From IMG/VR virus record IMGVR_UViG_3300046777_002930, positions 1 through 63,574 of that record: a DNA stretch of 63,574 nucleotides; one strand, written 5' to 3'. Each line of letters begins with the position of its first letter. Positions within the stretch are counted from its first letter, which is position 1. This document shows, one piece after another, positions 37,994 to 47,055 of this stretch. This DNA is from a virus. The notes beneath the pieces are model-generated. The model did not search any database and had not been told where the DNA came from. It saw only the letters and a list, made by a program, of their open reading frames with translations. The translations under genes were made by a program, and so were the position numbers.

Positions 37994-39337
37994 ATGTTTA
38001 GGTGGATTTATCTTAAGGCTTTGAGGGCTAAAAAAAGAATATTAAAAAAAGAAAAAAATAAAAATATGCCAATTATTACAAACGAAAATGAAAATACCAG
38101 CGGCGACGATCTTGAAGAAAAAGAACACCGCACTTTGTTTGGATTTTCAACAAAAAATGTCTTTGCGTCCAAGTCGCTTAACTTTATTTATATAATAGTG
38201 ATGGTAGTGGCGACGGCTTTTGCCTTTCACGCTCTTTCTTTAATATTAACAGGGTGGAGCATGGGCTTAATATTTTTAGCTGCGCTTTCTGTGGTTGGAT
38301 TGCCTTACTGCATTAAGATAATAATGTACGGGCGCGAGACGTTTGAATATAAACACGCCGCCCTTTGCTTAATTATAAGCCTGCTTCCGACTATATTTGA
38401 CTTTGTTGGATTTTATTCAGAAACAAGTGTTAAGTCAGCACTTCAGACAACTAAGTTCGAAGTGTTAGAGAAAGTTAATTACTTTGATAAAGAAGTAAGA
38501 AAGTCAATTAGTAAACAACTTTTATTATTAGAAAACGAGACTAACTCTATAAAGACAAAAATAGAACAAGAACATACCACCAAGCTTAAGGAACTTAATA
38601 ATAAAACTAATGACGCCGCAAAAGACCTAGAGCAACAATTTAATTCTAAATATAAGCAGCTTAGCGATAAAGTTAATGACGCGGAGCAAGCATTTATAGA
38701 TGAAACAGAGGGGGTTAGAGGAAAAGTTACATCTGGCGTCGCTGGAGTCGGTCCAAGAGCTAAAGAATTAGAAGCCGATATTAGAAAAGCTAAAGCCGAG
38801 GTTGATTTAGCAAAAAAGGAATTAGAAAATAATAAAGAAAAAGAAATAGAGGCTTATAAGGCTAATATTTTACTTGAAGAAAGAGGGCTTGAATCTAATA
38901 AGAATAAAGAACTTGAAAAAATACAGAAAGAATATGAAACAAAAAAAGCTTCATTAGAACAAGGAGTATTAGCAATAGACGGATTGGTTTCTGTTAAGGA
39001 CGGAGAAGAGGGTTTGATTTTTAGTGTAAATAAAGCTAAAACTTTTGAAGAATTAGCCGATACTTCTATTAAGTTAAATAGCGCAATTAACGTGGTTAGC
39101 GCCAAATTAAATACCGAACCTCAGTTTATAAAATTTAAAACTGATAATGTAATTAATTTATCTTTTAGCGCCCTGCTTAGAGGAGATATTACGGCTTTAA
39201 TTTGTTTTTTGCTTGCTATACTATTAGAAATAGTTGACACTGTTATAGTTTATATGGTAAGAGGCGTTAAAACTCAGAAAAAAGCTAGTTATTCTAAAAT
39301 TAGAAATATAAGAGAAAGCGTAAAATATAATTTTTAA
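37994..39337 (+). CDS. membrane protein with long coiled coil
   Basis: 447 residues. Three or four N-terminal spans (about 60-85 FIYIIVMVVATAFAFHALSL, about 90-108, about 122-140), then about 240 residues of heptad-like coiled coil (about 150-380, Lys/Glu-rich), then a C-terminal span ITALICFLLAILLEIVDTVI (about 398-417). The layout resembles DUF4407-type membrane proteins. Expected in the inner membrane with the coil in the cytoplasm or periplasm. Function unknown; start codon uncertain because an ATG at 38066 is also possible. Confidence 0.7.
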   Translation: MFRWIYLKALRAKKRILKKEKNKNMPIITNENENTSGDDLEEKEHRTLFGFSTKNVFASKSLNFIYIIVMVVATAFAFHALSLILTGWSMGLIFLAALSVVGLPYCIKIIMYGRETFEYKHAALCLIISLLPTIFDFVGFYSETSVKSALQTTKFEVLEKVNYFDKEVRKSISKQLLLLENETNSIKTKIEQEHTTKLKELNNKTNDAAKDLEQQFNSKYKQLSDKVNDAEQAFIDETEGVRGKVTSGVAGVGPRAKELEADIRKAKAEVDLAKKELENNKEKEIEAYKANILLEERGLESNKNKELEKIQKEYETKKASLEQGVLAIDGLVSVKDGEEGLIFSVNKAKTFEELADTSIKLNSAINVVSAKLNTEPQFIKFKTDNVINLSFSALLRGDITALICFLLAILLEIVDTVIVYMVRGVKTQKKASYSKIRNIRESVKYNF

Positions 39338-39397
39338 TTTTTTTGAAAAATCAAGCTCTATGTAAATAATATATTTAAATATAGCCTATAAATTATT

Positions 39398-39814
39398 ATG
39401 AAAATAGAAAAAGATTATCCTCATCTTGGTAGAGTATTTTTAAACTTATTGTCTTCTAATAAAGACTTCAAGGTTAGATTTGAAGCATTCGCGCCTGAAG
39501 TTTATTCAGAAGTTCAATCATACGTAACTAATCCAAATTGTACTTGTAAGGCTAAAATTTCGGAATACGTGAAAAACAATAAAGAAAAATGCGCGGATTT
39601 CGTTAATTTATTTTTATTGGAATTTGATGTCGATGTAGATCTTGATAAAATTAATTCAGAGGTAAACGCGGAAATTGGTATGGGCAGAATTATAAGAATA
39701 AAAAAATCAGAATGGGTTAATTTTAACAAAAATATGATTGATCAAGGGATTAGATATAGAGGTTTTTCTGTTGTTCCAGTTGATGACGAGCATATTGATG
39801 TATACATATTGTAA
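39398..39814 (+). CDS. hypothetical protein
   Basis: 138 residues. A Cys pair NCTCK (about 48) and alternating charged helices; KINSEVNAEIGMGRIIRIKK and YRGFSVVPVDDEHIDVYIL at the end. No family recognised. Two bases before the membrane protein gene that follows. Confidence 0.65.
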   Translation: MKIEKDYPHLGRVFLNLLSSNKDFKVRFEAFAPEVYSEVQSYVTNPNCTCKAKISEYVKNNKEKCADFVNLFLLEFDVDVDLDKINSEVNAEIGMGRIIRIKKSEWVNFNKNMIDQGIRYRGFSVVPVDDEHIDVYIL

Positions 39815-39816
39815 TT

Positions 39817-40125
39817 ATGTTATTTTTTGATATTTTAGCTTATGTAGTATTATCTATAAGCGTAAGCTTCATGTGGAGCTTCTCTGAAATATTTTCACCT
39901 GTCAGAAACCTTGTGGCGCGAATTCCATATATTAGGCGCCCATTAATATGCCCAGAATGTAGTAGTTTTTGGATGGGTTTTTTAGTTAGTTTTTTATATA
40001 ATCCTTTATTTTTAGACCTTGGAATATTGTCTTATCCTTTTTGTGGATTAGTTACGCACTTATTTGCGTGTTTTTTATATAAAAAATATTTCTCCCTTAA
40101 AAAGGGGTTAGAGTCTTTCATTTAA
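39817..40125 (+). CDS. membrane protein, DUF1360-like
   Basis: 102 residues. Two or three spans (about 5-20, about 48-62, about 66-88) and the motif RPLICPECSSFWMGFLVSFL, which is the C-P-x-C-x2-FW-x-G signature of DUF1360-like inner membrane proteins. Function unknown. Last of a three-gene + unit. Confidence 0.7.
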   Translation: MLFFDILAYVVLSISVSFMWSFSEIFSPVRNLVARIPYIRRPLICPECSSFWMGFLVSFLYNPLFLDLGILSYPFCGLVTHLFACFLYKKYFSLKKGLESFI

Positions 40126-40144
40126 TAATTATATACATATTTTA

Positions 40145-40158
40145 GTGTATATATATAC
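40145..40158 (+). promoter_or_regulatory. GTGTA/TATA motif without a clear gene
   Basis: GTGTATATATATAC just before an ATG that opens a frame of only 12 codons. Transcription from here would run antisense into the virion-like genes at 40310-41990. The 40160-40309 stretch also holds GGAGG before a 14-codon frame; I see no convincing gene. Confidence 0.35.
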
Positions 40159-40309
40159 TATGAATAAACTTGATGGAGTGGCGGCGCTTGGGATTTAGGT
40201 TGCGTTCGACCAGTTTAATTGACGTTATTTATTTGTATTTATCTTATTATTGTAACAATAATTTATTGGAGGAAGTTAGTTAAATGAATTATTTAATTTT
40301 TATAATTAG

Positions 40310-40744
40310 TTATTCAATTTCTAAATAGGTCATATATCCTTTCACCGAGGCAGCAACAATATTACCAGCCGGGACAACTTCTATAATTAGAGCCTCCCCC
40401 TCTTGTAAGTAAAATCCGGAGCTTTTTGAAAAAATTTCATAATCTCCGTATATAGCGGTTCGAGTTGTTAGATCTATAGACCTGGCGGTACTATTAATAA
40501 TGAATAAATCTGTTGAATTTGGAAGTCTTTTGTATATTCTAACGCTAGCGCTGGAGTCGATGATGGTATAATTATCATTGGTAAACTGCCAAGATAAACC
40601 CGTAATAAATTGAGTTTTTCCAGCCGGAACAGCAGTTGCTATGTAACTTTTCACAGGGGCGGCTGTAACGGTTCCACTTAAAGTTTGAAAATGAACTGTT
40701 CTACCGTATATACTTGTTGGTGTTAATAAATTTATATTTGCCAT
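40310..40744 (-). CDS. hypothetical virion-like protein
   Basis: 144 residues, beta-rich and low in charge: VHFQTLSGTVTAAPVKSYIA, GKTQFITGLSWQFTND, GFYLQEGEALIIEVVPAGN. Composition typical of phage structural (fibre or decoration) proteins. Last gene of the three-gene minus unit led by the Thr/Pro adhesin at 41466. Confidence 0.6.
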   Translation of the reverse strand: MANINLLTPTSIYGRTVHFQTLSGTVTAAPVKSYIATAVPAGKTQFITGLSWQFTNDNYTIIDSSASVRIYKRLPNSTDLFIINSTARSIDLTTRTAIYGDYEIFSKSSGFYLQEGEALIIEVVPAGNIVAASVKGYMTYLEIE

Positions 40745-40755
40745 AATTTTAATAA

Positions 40756-41469
40756 TTAGTTTATAATAATATCTTTATATGTCTGCATGTTTACCTTGAG
40801 AGAGCAAACTGCCTGACTTGGATAAGGAAATGGGTTACCTGAGCTACCAGCGCTAGCATATGGTCTAAGGTAACCATATATAGCATCTCCAGGATTAAGA
40901 TAGTAGGGTACGCTTTTTAATGAAAAACTAGTGGCAAGAACTATACTTTCTGACATATTAGCAGGAACTGTACTTGAAGGAGTTGATTGTATAGCTCCCA
41001 AGTATACTAGAGATCCGTCTATAATATAACTTTCAAGTTGTAACAGCATTTCCTGACTCGTTCTCGTTGGAGTGAAAGTTAAAGCTGAACCCTTTCTAAT
41101 GAATAAGTCAACAGACATTGCATATGCGTTCAGACCTGAGATACCAGCAATACCGCTCCGCCAATATGACTCCAATCCCATGTTAGAATTGTTATCAGCA
41201 TTCGTTACTACATCTACAACGTCCATCCATTTGTATGTTTTCGCTGTTATTTCGTTAATTTTTATTATTTCTCCTTCCGAAGATGTGTTTCTAATTATTT
41301 CAGTCGGCAAGGTCAATTTTCTTTCCCCGTTAGGGTCATAGGGGTCATATGGTACTTGTATCGTTGTCGATGTTGCATTACAATAGTTGCATGACCATGT
41401 TCCGGTTTTTGGTTCTCTGATTTGATGTAAATCAACAAATTTAGTTTCAATTTTTATTGGCGTTATCAT
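40756..41469 (-). CDS. hypothetical virion-like protein with CxxC
   Basis: 237 residues. [10 protein letters not shown] (about 24-33) may bind zinc; the rest is beta-rich ([40 protein letters not shown]) and shares the style of 40310-40744. ATGA overlap with the upstream adhesin (41466-41469) means coupled translation and a likely partner role. Confidence 0.6.
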   Translation of the reverse strand: MITPIKIETKFVDLHQIREPKTGTWSCNYCNATSTTIQVPYDPYDPNGERKLTLPTEIIRNTSSEGEIIKINEITAKTYKWMDVVDVVTNADNNSNMGLESYWRSGIAGISGLNAYAMSVDLFIRKGSALTFTPTRTSQEMLLQLESYIIDGSLVYLGAIQSTPSSTVPANMSESIVLATSFSLKSVPYYLNPGDAIYGYLRPYASAGSSGNPFPYPSQAVCSLKVNMQTYKDIIIN

Positions 41470-41990
41470 AAATAATAATTCTTAATCTCTGAATATTCAG
41501 AGTCTAATGTATCAAGGTTAAGTAAAGCTTTTACCCAAGCGTTTAAATTATTTGGAGTTATCGTAGGAGTTACGGTGGGCGTAGGAGTTACGGTGGGCGT
41601 AGGAGTTACGGTGGGCGTAGGAGTTACGGTGGGCGTAGGAGTTACGGTGGGCGTAGGAGTTACGGTGGGCGTAGGAGTTACGGTGGGCGTAGGAGTTGAT
41701 GGAGTAACTATTTTTCCCTGATAATCGGAAAGCTTTAGGGCTTGTACGCCAAGGTTTAAATCTATACAGTTTTCGGCTGTCTTATCTATAGATTTTGTTT
41801 CAAAAATATTATTTAGGAGCTGAGACGTGATAGTAATAGTAGAAGCTGATTCGTCTACCTCTGCTTGAATGCCATTAAGTAATTCGGCTCTTGTTGCGGA
41901 TGATGGAGAAATTATTCCAACATTAGAAGATAAATTAAAATTATCTCCTAGGTTATCTGCAATTGACGACAAGCTAATAAAAATCTTCAT
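41466..41990 (-). CDS. Thr/Pro-repeat virion adhesin, short form
   Basis: 174 residues. The N-terminal domain ([40 protein letters not shown]) is shared with 12399-13649 and with the gene from 63157. A stalk of PTPTVT repeats (about 98-145) follows and a short acidic C terminus replaces the Cys-rich head of the first paralogue. Leads a minus unit with two virion-like genes. Thr-rich stalk is a candidate O-glycosylation substrate. Confidence 0.75.
   Translation of the reverse strand: MKIFISLSSIADNLGDNFNLSSNVGIISPSSATRAELLNGIQAEVDESASTITITSQLLNNIFETKSIDKTAENCIDLNLGVQALKLSDYQGKIVTPSTPTPTVTPTPTVTPTPTVTPTPTVTPTPTVTPTPTVTPTPTVTPTITPNNLNAWVKALLNLDTLDSEYSEIKNYYL
41572..41697 (-). repeat. 18 bp in-frame tandem repeats coding PTPTVT
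   Basis: Seven nearly perfect copies of GTAGGAGTTACGGTGGGC. Coding, in frame, no spacers. Confidence 0.92.
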
Positions 41991-41994
41991 ATAA

Positions 41995-42017
41995 ATAATA
42001 TATATGTCTTAATACAC
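41995..42017 (-). promoter_or_regulatory. GTGTA/TATA late-type promoter motif
   Basis: Minus strand GTGTA (42017-42013), then TTAAGACATATATATTAT, before the ATG at 41990. Back-to-back with the + motif at 42073. Confidence 0.5.
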
Positions 42018-42072
42018 TTTTTATTTAACTAGTCTAGTAAGTTTTTTTATTCTATAAATTAAATCGATAACA

Positions 42073-42095
42073 GTGTATTTTTATATATAATATAT
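42073..42095 (+). promoter_or_regulatory. GTGTA/TATA late-type promoter of phoH
   Basis: GTGTATTTTTATATATAATA, 34 nt before the ATG at 42107. Confidence 0.5.
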
Positions 42096-42106
42096 AAGCA
42101 ATAAAT

Positions 42107-42919
42107 ATGTCAAAAAATAAAAACAAAACAGCGCTAAATAAAAACCAAATTACAAAAAGTGAAAAAGACAAGTCTGAGCAAATTGAAAAAAAAGATTTAT
42201 CTATTCATGTAAGCCAGCGTCCAAAGATTAATTTTAATTTAAATATTAAAGAAAGATCAGATCTAACAGAAAAACAAAAGAAAATTTTTGAAATTGCCGC
42301 TGCGAAAAATACAAAATGCGTATTTATAGATGGATTATATGGCTCTTCTAAGTCGTATTTAGCCGTGATGTCTTCATTAAAGCTTTTGAATGCTAAAAAG
42401 GTAGATGAAATTATCTTCATAAGAAATCCAGTAGAATCGTCTACTACTGGAAAGATAGGTTTTATTCCTGGAACTAGCGAAGAGAAAATGGCTCCTTATA
42501 ATGCGATACTATTTGATAAGTTAGAAGAGATGCTTTCGGAGTCTGACATCGCAAGGTTAAAAAAAGACAATAGAATAAATTGTCATCCAGTTGGATTTGT
42601 AAGGGGTCGCTCTTGGAATTGCAAAGCCGTCATAGTAGATGAGGCTTCTTCCATGACTTGGGATGATCTTTTCCTTATATTGACTAGATGCGGAGAGTTT
42701 ACAAGGATATTTTTTATAGGAGATTCTGTTAATCAAAACGACATTGGAGCTAAGTCAGGATTTAGAAAAATGTTCGACCTTTTTAATGACGAAGAGAGTA
42801 GAAATTTTGGAATTCATTGTTTCGAACTTAGGGAATACGCAGACATTGTTAGGTCTGGATTATTAAGATTTGTTATGGAAAAAACTGGTTTAATAAAAAA
42901 TCCGAATAGCGATGTATAG
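42107..42919 (+). CDS. phoH: PhoH-like ATPase
   Basis: 270 residues. LTEKQKKIFEIAAAKNTKCV, then a Walker A variant DGLYGSSKSYLA (about 80-91; Ser in place of the usual Gly before Lys), FIRNPVES (about 107), IGFIPGTSEEKMAPY (about 118-132) and Walker B AVIVDEASSM (about 176-185), IFFIGDSVNQND (about 203-214). All match PhoH, an RNA/DNA-binding ATPase domain widespread in phages. The Lys-rich N-terminal 45 residues are extra. Confidence 0.9.
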   Translation: MSKNKNKTALNKNQITKSEKDKSEQIEKKDLSIHVSQRPKINFNLNIKERSDLTEKQKKIFEIAAAKNTKCVFIDGLYGSSKSYLAVMSSLKLLNAKKVDEIIFIRNPVESSTTGKIGFIPGTSEEKMAPYNAILFDKLEEMLSESDIARLKKDNRINCHPVGFVRGRSWNCKAVIVDEASSMTWDDLFLILTRCGEFTRIFFIGDSVNQNDIGAKSGFRKMFDLFNDEESRNFGIHCFELREYADIVRSGLLRFVMEKTGLIKNPNSDV

Positions 42920-42935
42920 TTATTTTTTAAAAAAA

Positions 42936-43598
42936 TCAACTTATATTAAATTTATTAGCATCGAATAAATAAATAATTCTATCTGGTATATCTTTTGTTG
43001 ATTTATATTTTTCTTCGTGCATTAATTTAGACACTTTCAATTTGCTATAATCTATTTCTTTTCCGGTTTTTCTATCTAGCAAGCTAGGCCAGATCCCGTA
43101 CTTCCCCCAGTAAAGATATTTGTATAATACTATATTAGCTTTTGACGAGTATTCTTTTTTATCAACAGGTAGTTTATATTTATTTATTAATTTTATAGCC
43201 GCCTTATCACAGTCTAGCTCCATTTTTATTATGGAGGAAGAAAGATTTAATCTTTTTTTATTATTTAATAACTCGGCGTTTTTTCCTCTTTTAAAGATAT
43301 TATCAAAATTATTTATATCTGCAACTTTTTTTTGAAAATCTGTCCAGTATTTATTTTCGCTAATACATTGAAGAAAATGAGCGTATTCATGAGCAAGTAC
43401 TCCTATCCAATAGGTTGAAGAGGTATTCAAAATACATTTTATTGTCATATCGTATTCTGAAAATTCGCCGTCAGATGAATTTGAATTTAACGTAGGGTTT
43501 TTAAATATTATCCTTCCCTTATATTCTCTTAGGTGCGAGGTTACGCGTTCTATAAATTTTTCTATTTTATATTTTTTTGAAATATATTCTATTTTCAT
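42936..43598 (-). CDS. zinc metallopeptidase-like protein
   Basis: 220 residues from the ATG at 43598. GVLAHEYAHFLQ (about 83-94) holds HExxH; KMELDCDKAAIKL (about 138-150) supplies a downstream Glu/Asp as third ligand, as in M48- or ImmA-like gluzincins. Single minus-strand gene inside the rightward late block, so probably regulated separately. An ATGTAATATATTACAT palindrome lies just upstream of its start. Substrate unknown. Confidence 0.7.
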   Translation of the reverse strand: MKIEYISKKYKIEKFIERVTSHLREYKGRIIFKNPTLNSNSSDGEFSEYDMTIKCILNTSSTYWIGVLAHEYAHFLQCISENKYWTDFQKKVADINNFDNIFKRGKNAELLNNKKRLNLSSSIIKMELDCDKAAIKLINKYKLPVDKKEYSSKANIVLYKYLYWGKYGIWPSLLDRKTGKEIDYSKLKVSKLMHEEKYKSTKDIPDRIIYLFDANKFNIS

Positions 43599-43697
43599 TT
43601 TATGTAATATATTACATACATTATAGAGTTTTTGGAGTAAAAAATAGATTATTTGCAATCATTTTGATATAATATTATTATATCAAATAATAAAACT

Positions 43698-44222
43698 ATG
43701 AATCTATACTGTAAAGAATGTTTTGCCAAAATAGAATACAAATTTTCTAAGCCTAAATTTTGTCCAGAATGCGGATTGGCAATAGGAAGCGTGATTTTAA
43801 ATAAACCAGTCATAAAAAAAACCGAAACCGACGTTTCAGATTCCGATAATCTAAAAAGAATAAAAGATTTAGAAAACCAGATTCAGGCTTTAAAAAAAAT
43901 AAATAAGGTCGTTGATGAAGAAGACGAGGAGATAGATGGCGCTGAAGAAATAGCTGAAGATGATTATATTGAAATACAAAGGCATATAAATAGCTTTAAA
44001 AAATTAAAAAATAAACCGGGGGTTATCATTGAGAAAGATAATTCTCAGCAAGGGATTACATTTGGTCAATTAATCGAATCTTCGTCTAATTCGACAGCTA
44101 ATGATTTAAATGATTTTAAATTTTCCGAAGACGACAGAAAGCCTAACAAAAGTAAAGAACAAATTCTTGAAGAGCTTAGGTTAGAGGCATCCAGTTCGCC
44201 TCGCCTAATTGAAATAGATTAA
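43698..44222 (+). CDS. zinc-ribbon protein with acidic tail
   Basis: 174 residues. N-terminal ribbon YCKECFAKIEYKFSKPKFCP then ECG (four Cys), a coiled-coil stretch (about 55-75) and a long acidic part (VDEEDEEIDGAEEIAEDDYI). Eight bases before the sigma-like gene; a co-factor for transcription is a possible inference, comparable in position to phage late co-activators. No family recognised. Confidence 0.65.
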   Translation: MNLYCKECFAKIEYKFSKPKFCPECGLAIGSVILNKPVIKKTETDVSDSDNLKRIKDLENQIQALKKINKVVDEEDEEIDGAEEIAEDDYIEIQRHINSFKKLKNKPGVIIEKDNSQQGITFGQLIESSSNSTANDLNDFKFSEDDRKPNKSKEQILEELRLEASSSPRLIEID

Positions 44223-44229
44223 TTGTCCT

Positions 44230-44949
44230 ATGACTTTAGAGGAAGATTTTCCAAATAAAAAACCCTCATTTGAGGAATGTTTATATATAATCGATGAAGA
44301 AATATTAAAAAGAAGAGGTAAGTGGAGATTAACCGCAATAGCGTGGATGGATTTTGATGACGTGTCGCAAAAAATTAGGCTACATATTTTTAATAAATGG
44401 GATCAGTGGGATAATACTAGACCAATTAGACCTTGGCTTAATACGATTATTACGAATCAAATAACAAATTTAATTAGAAATAATTATTCTTCTTTTTCAA
44501 AGCCATGTTCTCAATGTAAACATAACTTAGGTGGAAATTTATGTGAGCTATATGTTAATCAAAATAGCTCCTGTAATATTTACGCAAAGTGGGAATCTAG
44601 CAAAAAAAGCGCTTATGATATAAAGATGCCAGTAAGCATTCATGAATATGCCAGCGAATCTAAGGACGGCTCTGTTTCTCAGTTAGAAATTAATATTCCA
44701 GACACAAATAAATATATAGATTATAGTTTTAAAATAGATATTTTTCACAAAAAAATAAAAGAAAAACTATCAGTAGTTGAGTGGAAGGTATATTCTTATC
44801 TTTACATAGATAATAAAAATGAAATAGAAACAGCCCAAGCTATGGGGTATAAAACTAGCGAAAAAAATAGATCGCCGGGCTATAAGCAGATTAAAAAAAT
44901 TAAAAATAAAATATTTAAAATTGCAAAAACTTTAGTTTTTGAAATATAA
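44230..44949 (+). CDS. sigma70-family RNA polymerase sigma factor, candidate late sigma
   Basis: 239 residues. FDDVSQKIRLHIFNKWDQWD followed by TRPIRPWLNTIITNQITNLI (about 40-80) is sigma region 2: the helix that binds RNA polymerase and the start of the -10 reader. An inserted four-Cys cluster (CSQCKHNLGGNLC, CNIYAKW) is unusual. The C terminus (VEWKVYSYLYIDNKNEIETA, then a HTH-like MGYKTSEKNRSPGYKQIKKI) fits a reduced region 4. Lies upstream of the terminase and is the obvious candidate to read the GTGTA promoters of the late genes. Confidence 0.75.
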   Translation: MTLEEDFPNKKPSFEECLYIIDEEILKRRGKWRLTAIAWMDFDDVSQKIRLHIFNKWDQWDNTRPIRPWLNTIITNQITNLIRNNYSSFSKPCSQCKHNLGGNLCELYVNQNSSCNIYAKWESSKKSAYDIKMPVSIHEYASESKDGSVSQLEINIPDTNKYIDYSFKIDIFHKKIKEKLSVVEWKVYSYLYIDNKNEIETAQAMGYKTSEKNRSPGYKQIKKIKNKIFKIAKTLVFEI

Positions 44950-44951
44950 CA

Positions 44952-46115
44952 ATGCTTGAGGATAGTAATAATTTAAAATTGACTCCAGAGCAAGAGTTGA
45001 TTATACGTGAGGCTTTTCAGGGCGGGGCTGCTCCTAATCTTTCTGAATTAACTAGGAAAGTTTTTTTAAATGATTCTCTTGATGGTAGAAGCAAAGAGGG
45101 TCGAGCTATAAAAGAATATATTTCTGAATTTCAGATTGGATCTGTAAAAGTAAATGTTATAAAAAAAATGGAACCATTTATTCTTTCTGAAGATCAAAAG
45201 AATAAAATAAAAACAGAATATAAAAAGGATGGATTTTCAGTTCTTGCTTTTACTAGAGACTTACTAGATAATCAAAATATTTCGGCATTACATTTAGAAT
45301 GTAGGACAGTTAATGATTACATAAAATTTTTAGAAAACGAAGAAGATAGGAAAAGTCTTAGATTGAGTAACTCGGGAGAATTTGAGTCAATAAATTACGA
45401 GCCTTCGTCAAATTTTAGAAGAGGCGAAACTCCAACTGAGCAGTATAGACCTCCAGCCACAATAACGCAAGCTATAGCTAGAATAAATAAATATTTAAAT
45501 TATGGATGGAAAGAAGATACTCTAAAAAGAGCGCAACTAAAATGCGTAGAATCATTATTTTCTTACCTCAAAATATTTAGATTTCTTTATCAAATAAACA
45601 ATTATTCTAGACAGGAAGATAGGGAGCTTTTTGAAGATGCGTTTATTAGATATACCCATGATAAAGATGATTTAACTCAAGAAGAGCTGGATCAATTTAT
45701 TACCTTATCTAATGAAGTGGTTATTGCCGCTGATATTCAAAGAAGAATAGAATATTTGAGGATGTCTTTAGACGATATGGCTTCCGAATCTGACGGTAAA
45801 AAAATAAGCATGAGTCTAAACGAGGCTATTAATAATGCTCAAACAGAATATAATCAATGCATTTCTAGGCAAGATAAATTATATAAAAGCTTAACAGTTA
45901 ATCGTTCGAAAAGAATAGAAGAAAAAAGAAATGAGAATGCTTCTATTCTAAATTTAGTATACGCATGGAAGCAAGAGGAAAATAGAGAAAGAATGATCGC
46001 TTTAGCAGAAAGACAGAGAGAGGCTCTAAAAGAAGAAGTGCAAAAGCTTTCTTCTGTCGATGAATTTAAGGCTATTATTCGAGGAATTGACCCAAAAGAA
46101 ATATTTAATACTTAA
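44952..46115 (+). CDS. hypothetical protein, possible small terminase
   Basis: 387 residues. Two similar N-terminal helical modules (TPEQELIIREAFQGGAAPNL, SEDQKNKIKTEYKKDGFSVL) look like repeated HTH units, followed by a long helical and coiled-coil region (about 260-360). Position two genes before the large terminase and DNA-binding-like repeats make a small terminase or other DNA-packaging factor plausible. Not proven. Confidence 0.6.
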   Translation: MLEDSNNLKLTPEQELIIREAFQGGAAPNLSELTRKVFLNDSLDGRSKEGRAIKEYISEFQIGSVKVNVIKKMEPFILSEDQKNKIKTEYKKDGFSVLAFTRDLLDNQNISALHLECRTVNDYIKFLENEEDRKSLRLSNSGEFESINYEPSSNFRRGETPTEQYRPPATITQAIARINKYLNYGWKEDTLKRAQLKCVESLFSYLKIFRFLYQINNYSRQEDRELFEDAFIRYTHDKDDLTQEELDQFITLSNEVVIAADIQRRIEYLRMSLDDMASESDGKKISMSLNEAINNAQTEYNQCISRQDKLYKSLTVNRSKRIEEKRNENASILNLVYAWKQEENRERMIALAERQREALKEEVQKLSSVDEFKAIIRGIDPKEIFNT

Positions 46116-46120
46116 TTATT

Positions 46121-47053
46121 ATGAATTTCTCATGTAAAGAATCTGCGTGTGGGTATTCGTGCGACAATAAAGATGATTTTATTAGTCACGTAAAAAATGC
46201 GCATGGAATTAAAATAGATCAATACTTAAAATGGAATCTAAATAAGAGAGATTTATTTACTAAAGAAATAATTGGATTCAAAAGTTTCGAGCAGTATTTA
46301 TTAACTGATTTCGTTAATAAAAAAAATATGCTATCTTGGCTTAAGTTAGAAAAAGACGGATTATCTAAAAAATTCTTATTGAATAAAATTATTGAACATT
46401 CAAAATTAAAAAGTGTATGCTATTTTCCCTCTTGTTCAGAACTTAGAACCATCTCTTATTTGCCATCAATAAAAACTTATGAATTCTTTTTTCCTGATTT
46501 AAATAGTTTTATCGAATCTACTGGACTTATAAGAAGGTTTAACTACAATAAAAATGAATTAAATTTTAATTTTATTCATAAGAAAAATATAACCATCGAT
46601 ACTAGAGAACAAAAGCCTATTAACCTTATTGATTGTGAGGTGAGTATAGAAAAACTTGAATTTGGAGATTATTCTTCAGATAGACTTTTATCAGTCGAGA
46701 GAAAGTCGTTGAGCGACCTAGTATCGACTTTGTCTTCTGGATTTGATAGATTTAATAGAGAGATTTTAAGAGCAAAAGAAGCTGGTGGATATTTAGTTGT
46801 CGTGACGGAGTGCGATATTAATAAATTTTTATCTTTTTCTTATTCTAGAACTGGAAAATTTGCAAAAGCTTCGTCAGACTTTATTTTTCATAGATTTAGA
46901 GAAGTATGTAAAAATTATCCAGATAATGTACAATTCTGTTTTTCTGGAGGTAGAAAAGAATCATCAAATTTAATTCCGAAAATACTTTCACTTGATGTTA
47001 ATGCTGCTAAATCTTTAGATTTTCAATACTTAATTGAGCAAAATCTTATTTGA
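46121..47053 (+). CDS. ERCC4-type nuclease with zinc finger
   Basis: 310 residues. N-terminal C2H2-like finger (CKESACGYSC ... FISHVKNAHG, about 5-28), a middle domain, then an ERCC4 nuclease: ITIDTREQKPIN (about 158-169), LEFGDYSSDRLLSVERKSLS (about 184-203; GD and ERK are the catalytic residues). The family cuts branched DNA (Mus81/XPF, Hef). Adjacent to the large terminase, so it may resolve branched replication DNA before packaging. Confidence 0.85.
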   Translation: MNFSCKESACGYSCDNKDDFISHVKNAHGIKIDQYLKWNLNKRDLFTKEIIGFKSFEQYLLTDFVNKKNMLSWLKLEKDGLSKKFLLNKIIEHSKLKSVCYFPSCSELRTISYLPSIKTYEFFFPDLNSFIESTGLIRRFNYNKNELNFNFIHKKNITIDTREQKPINLIDCEVSIEKLEFGDYSSDRLLSVERKSLSDLVSTLSSGFDRFNREILRAKEAGGYLVVVTECDINKFLSFSYSRTGKFAKASSDFIFHRFREVCKNYPDNVQFCFSGGRKESSNLIPKILSLDVNAAKSLDFQYLIEQNLI

Positions 47054-47055
47054 AT

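Noticed and set aside
40159-40328. 12- and 14-codon + frames, the second with GGAGG
   Set aside because: Too short to support; one overlaps the end of the minus gene at 40310. Kept only as a note on the 40145 motif.
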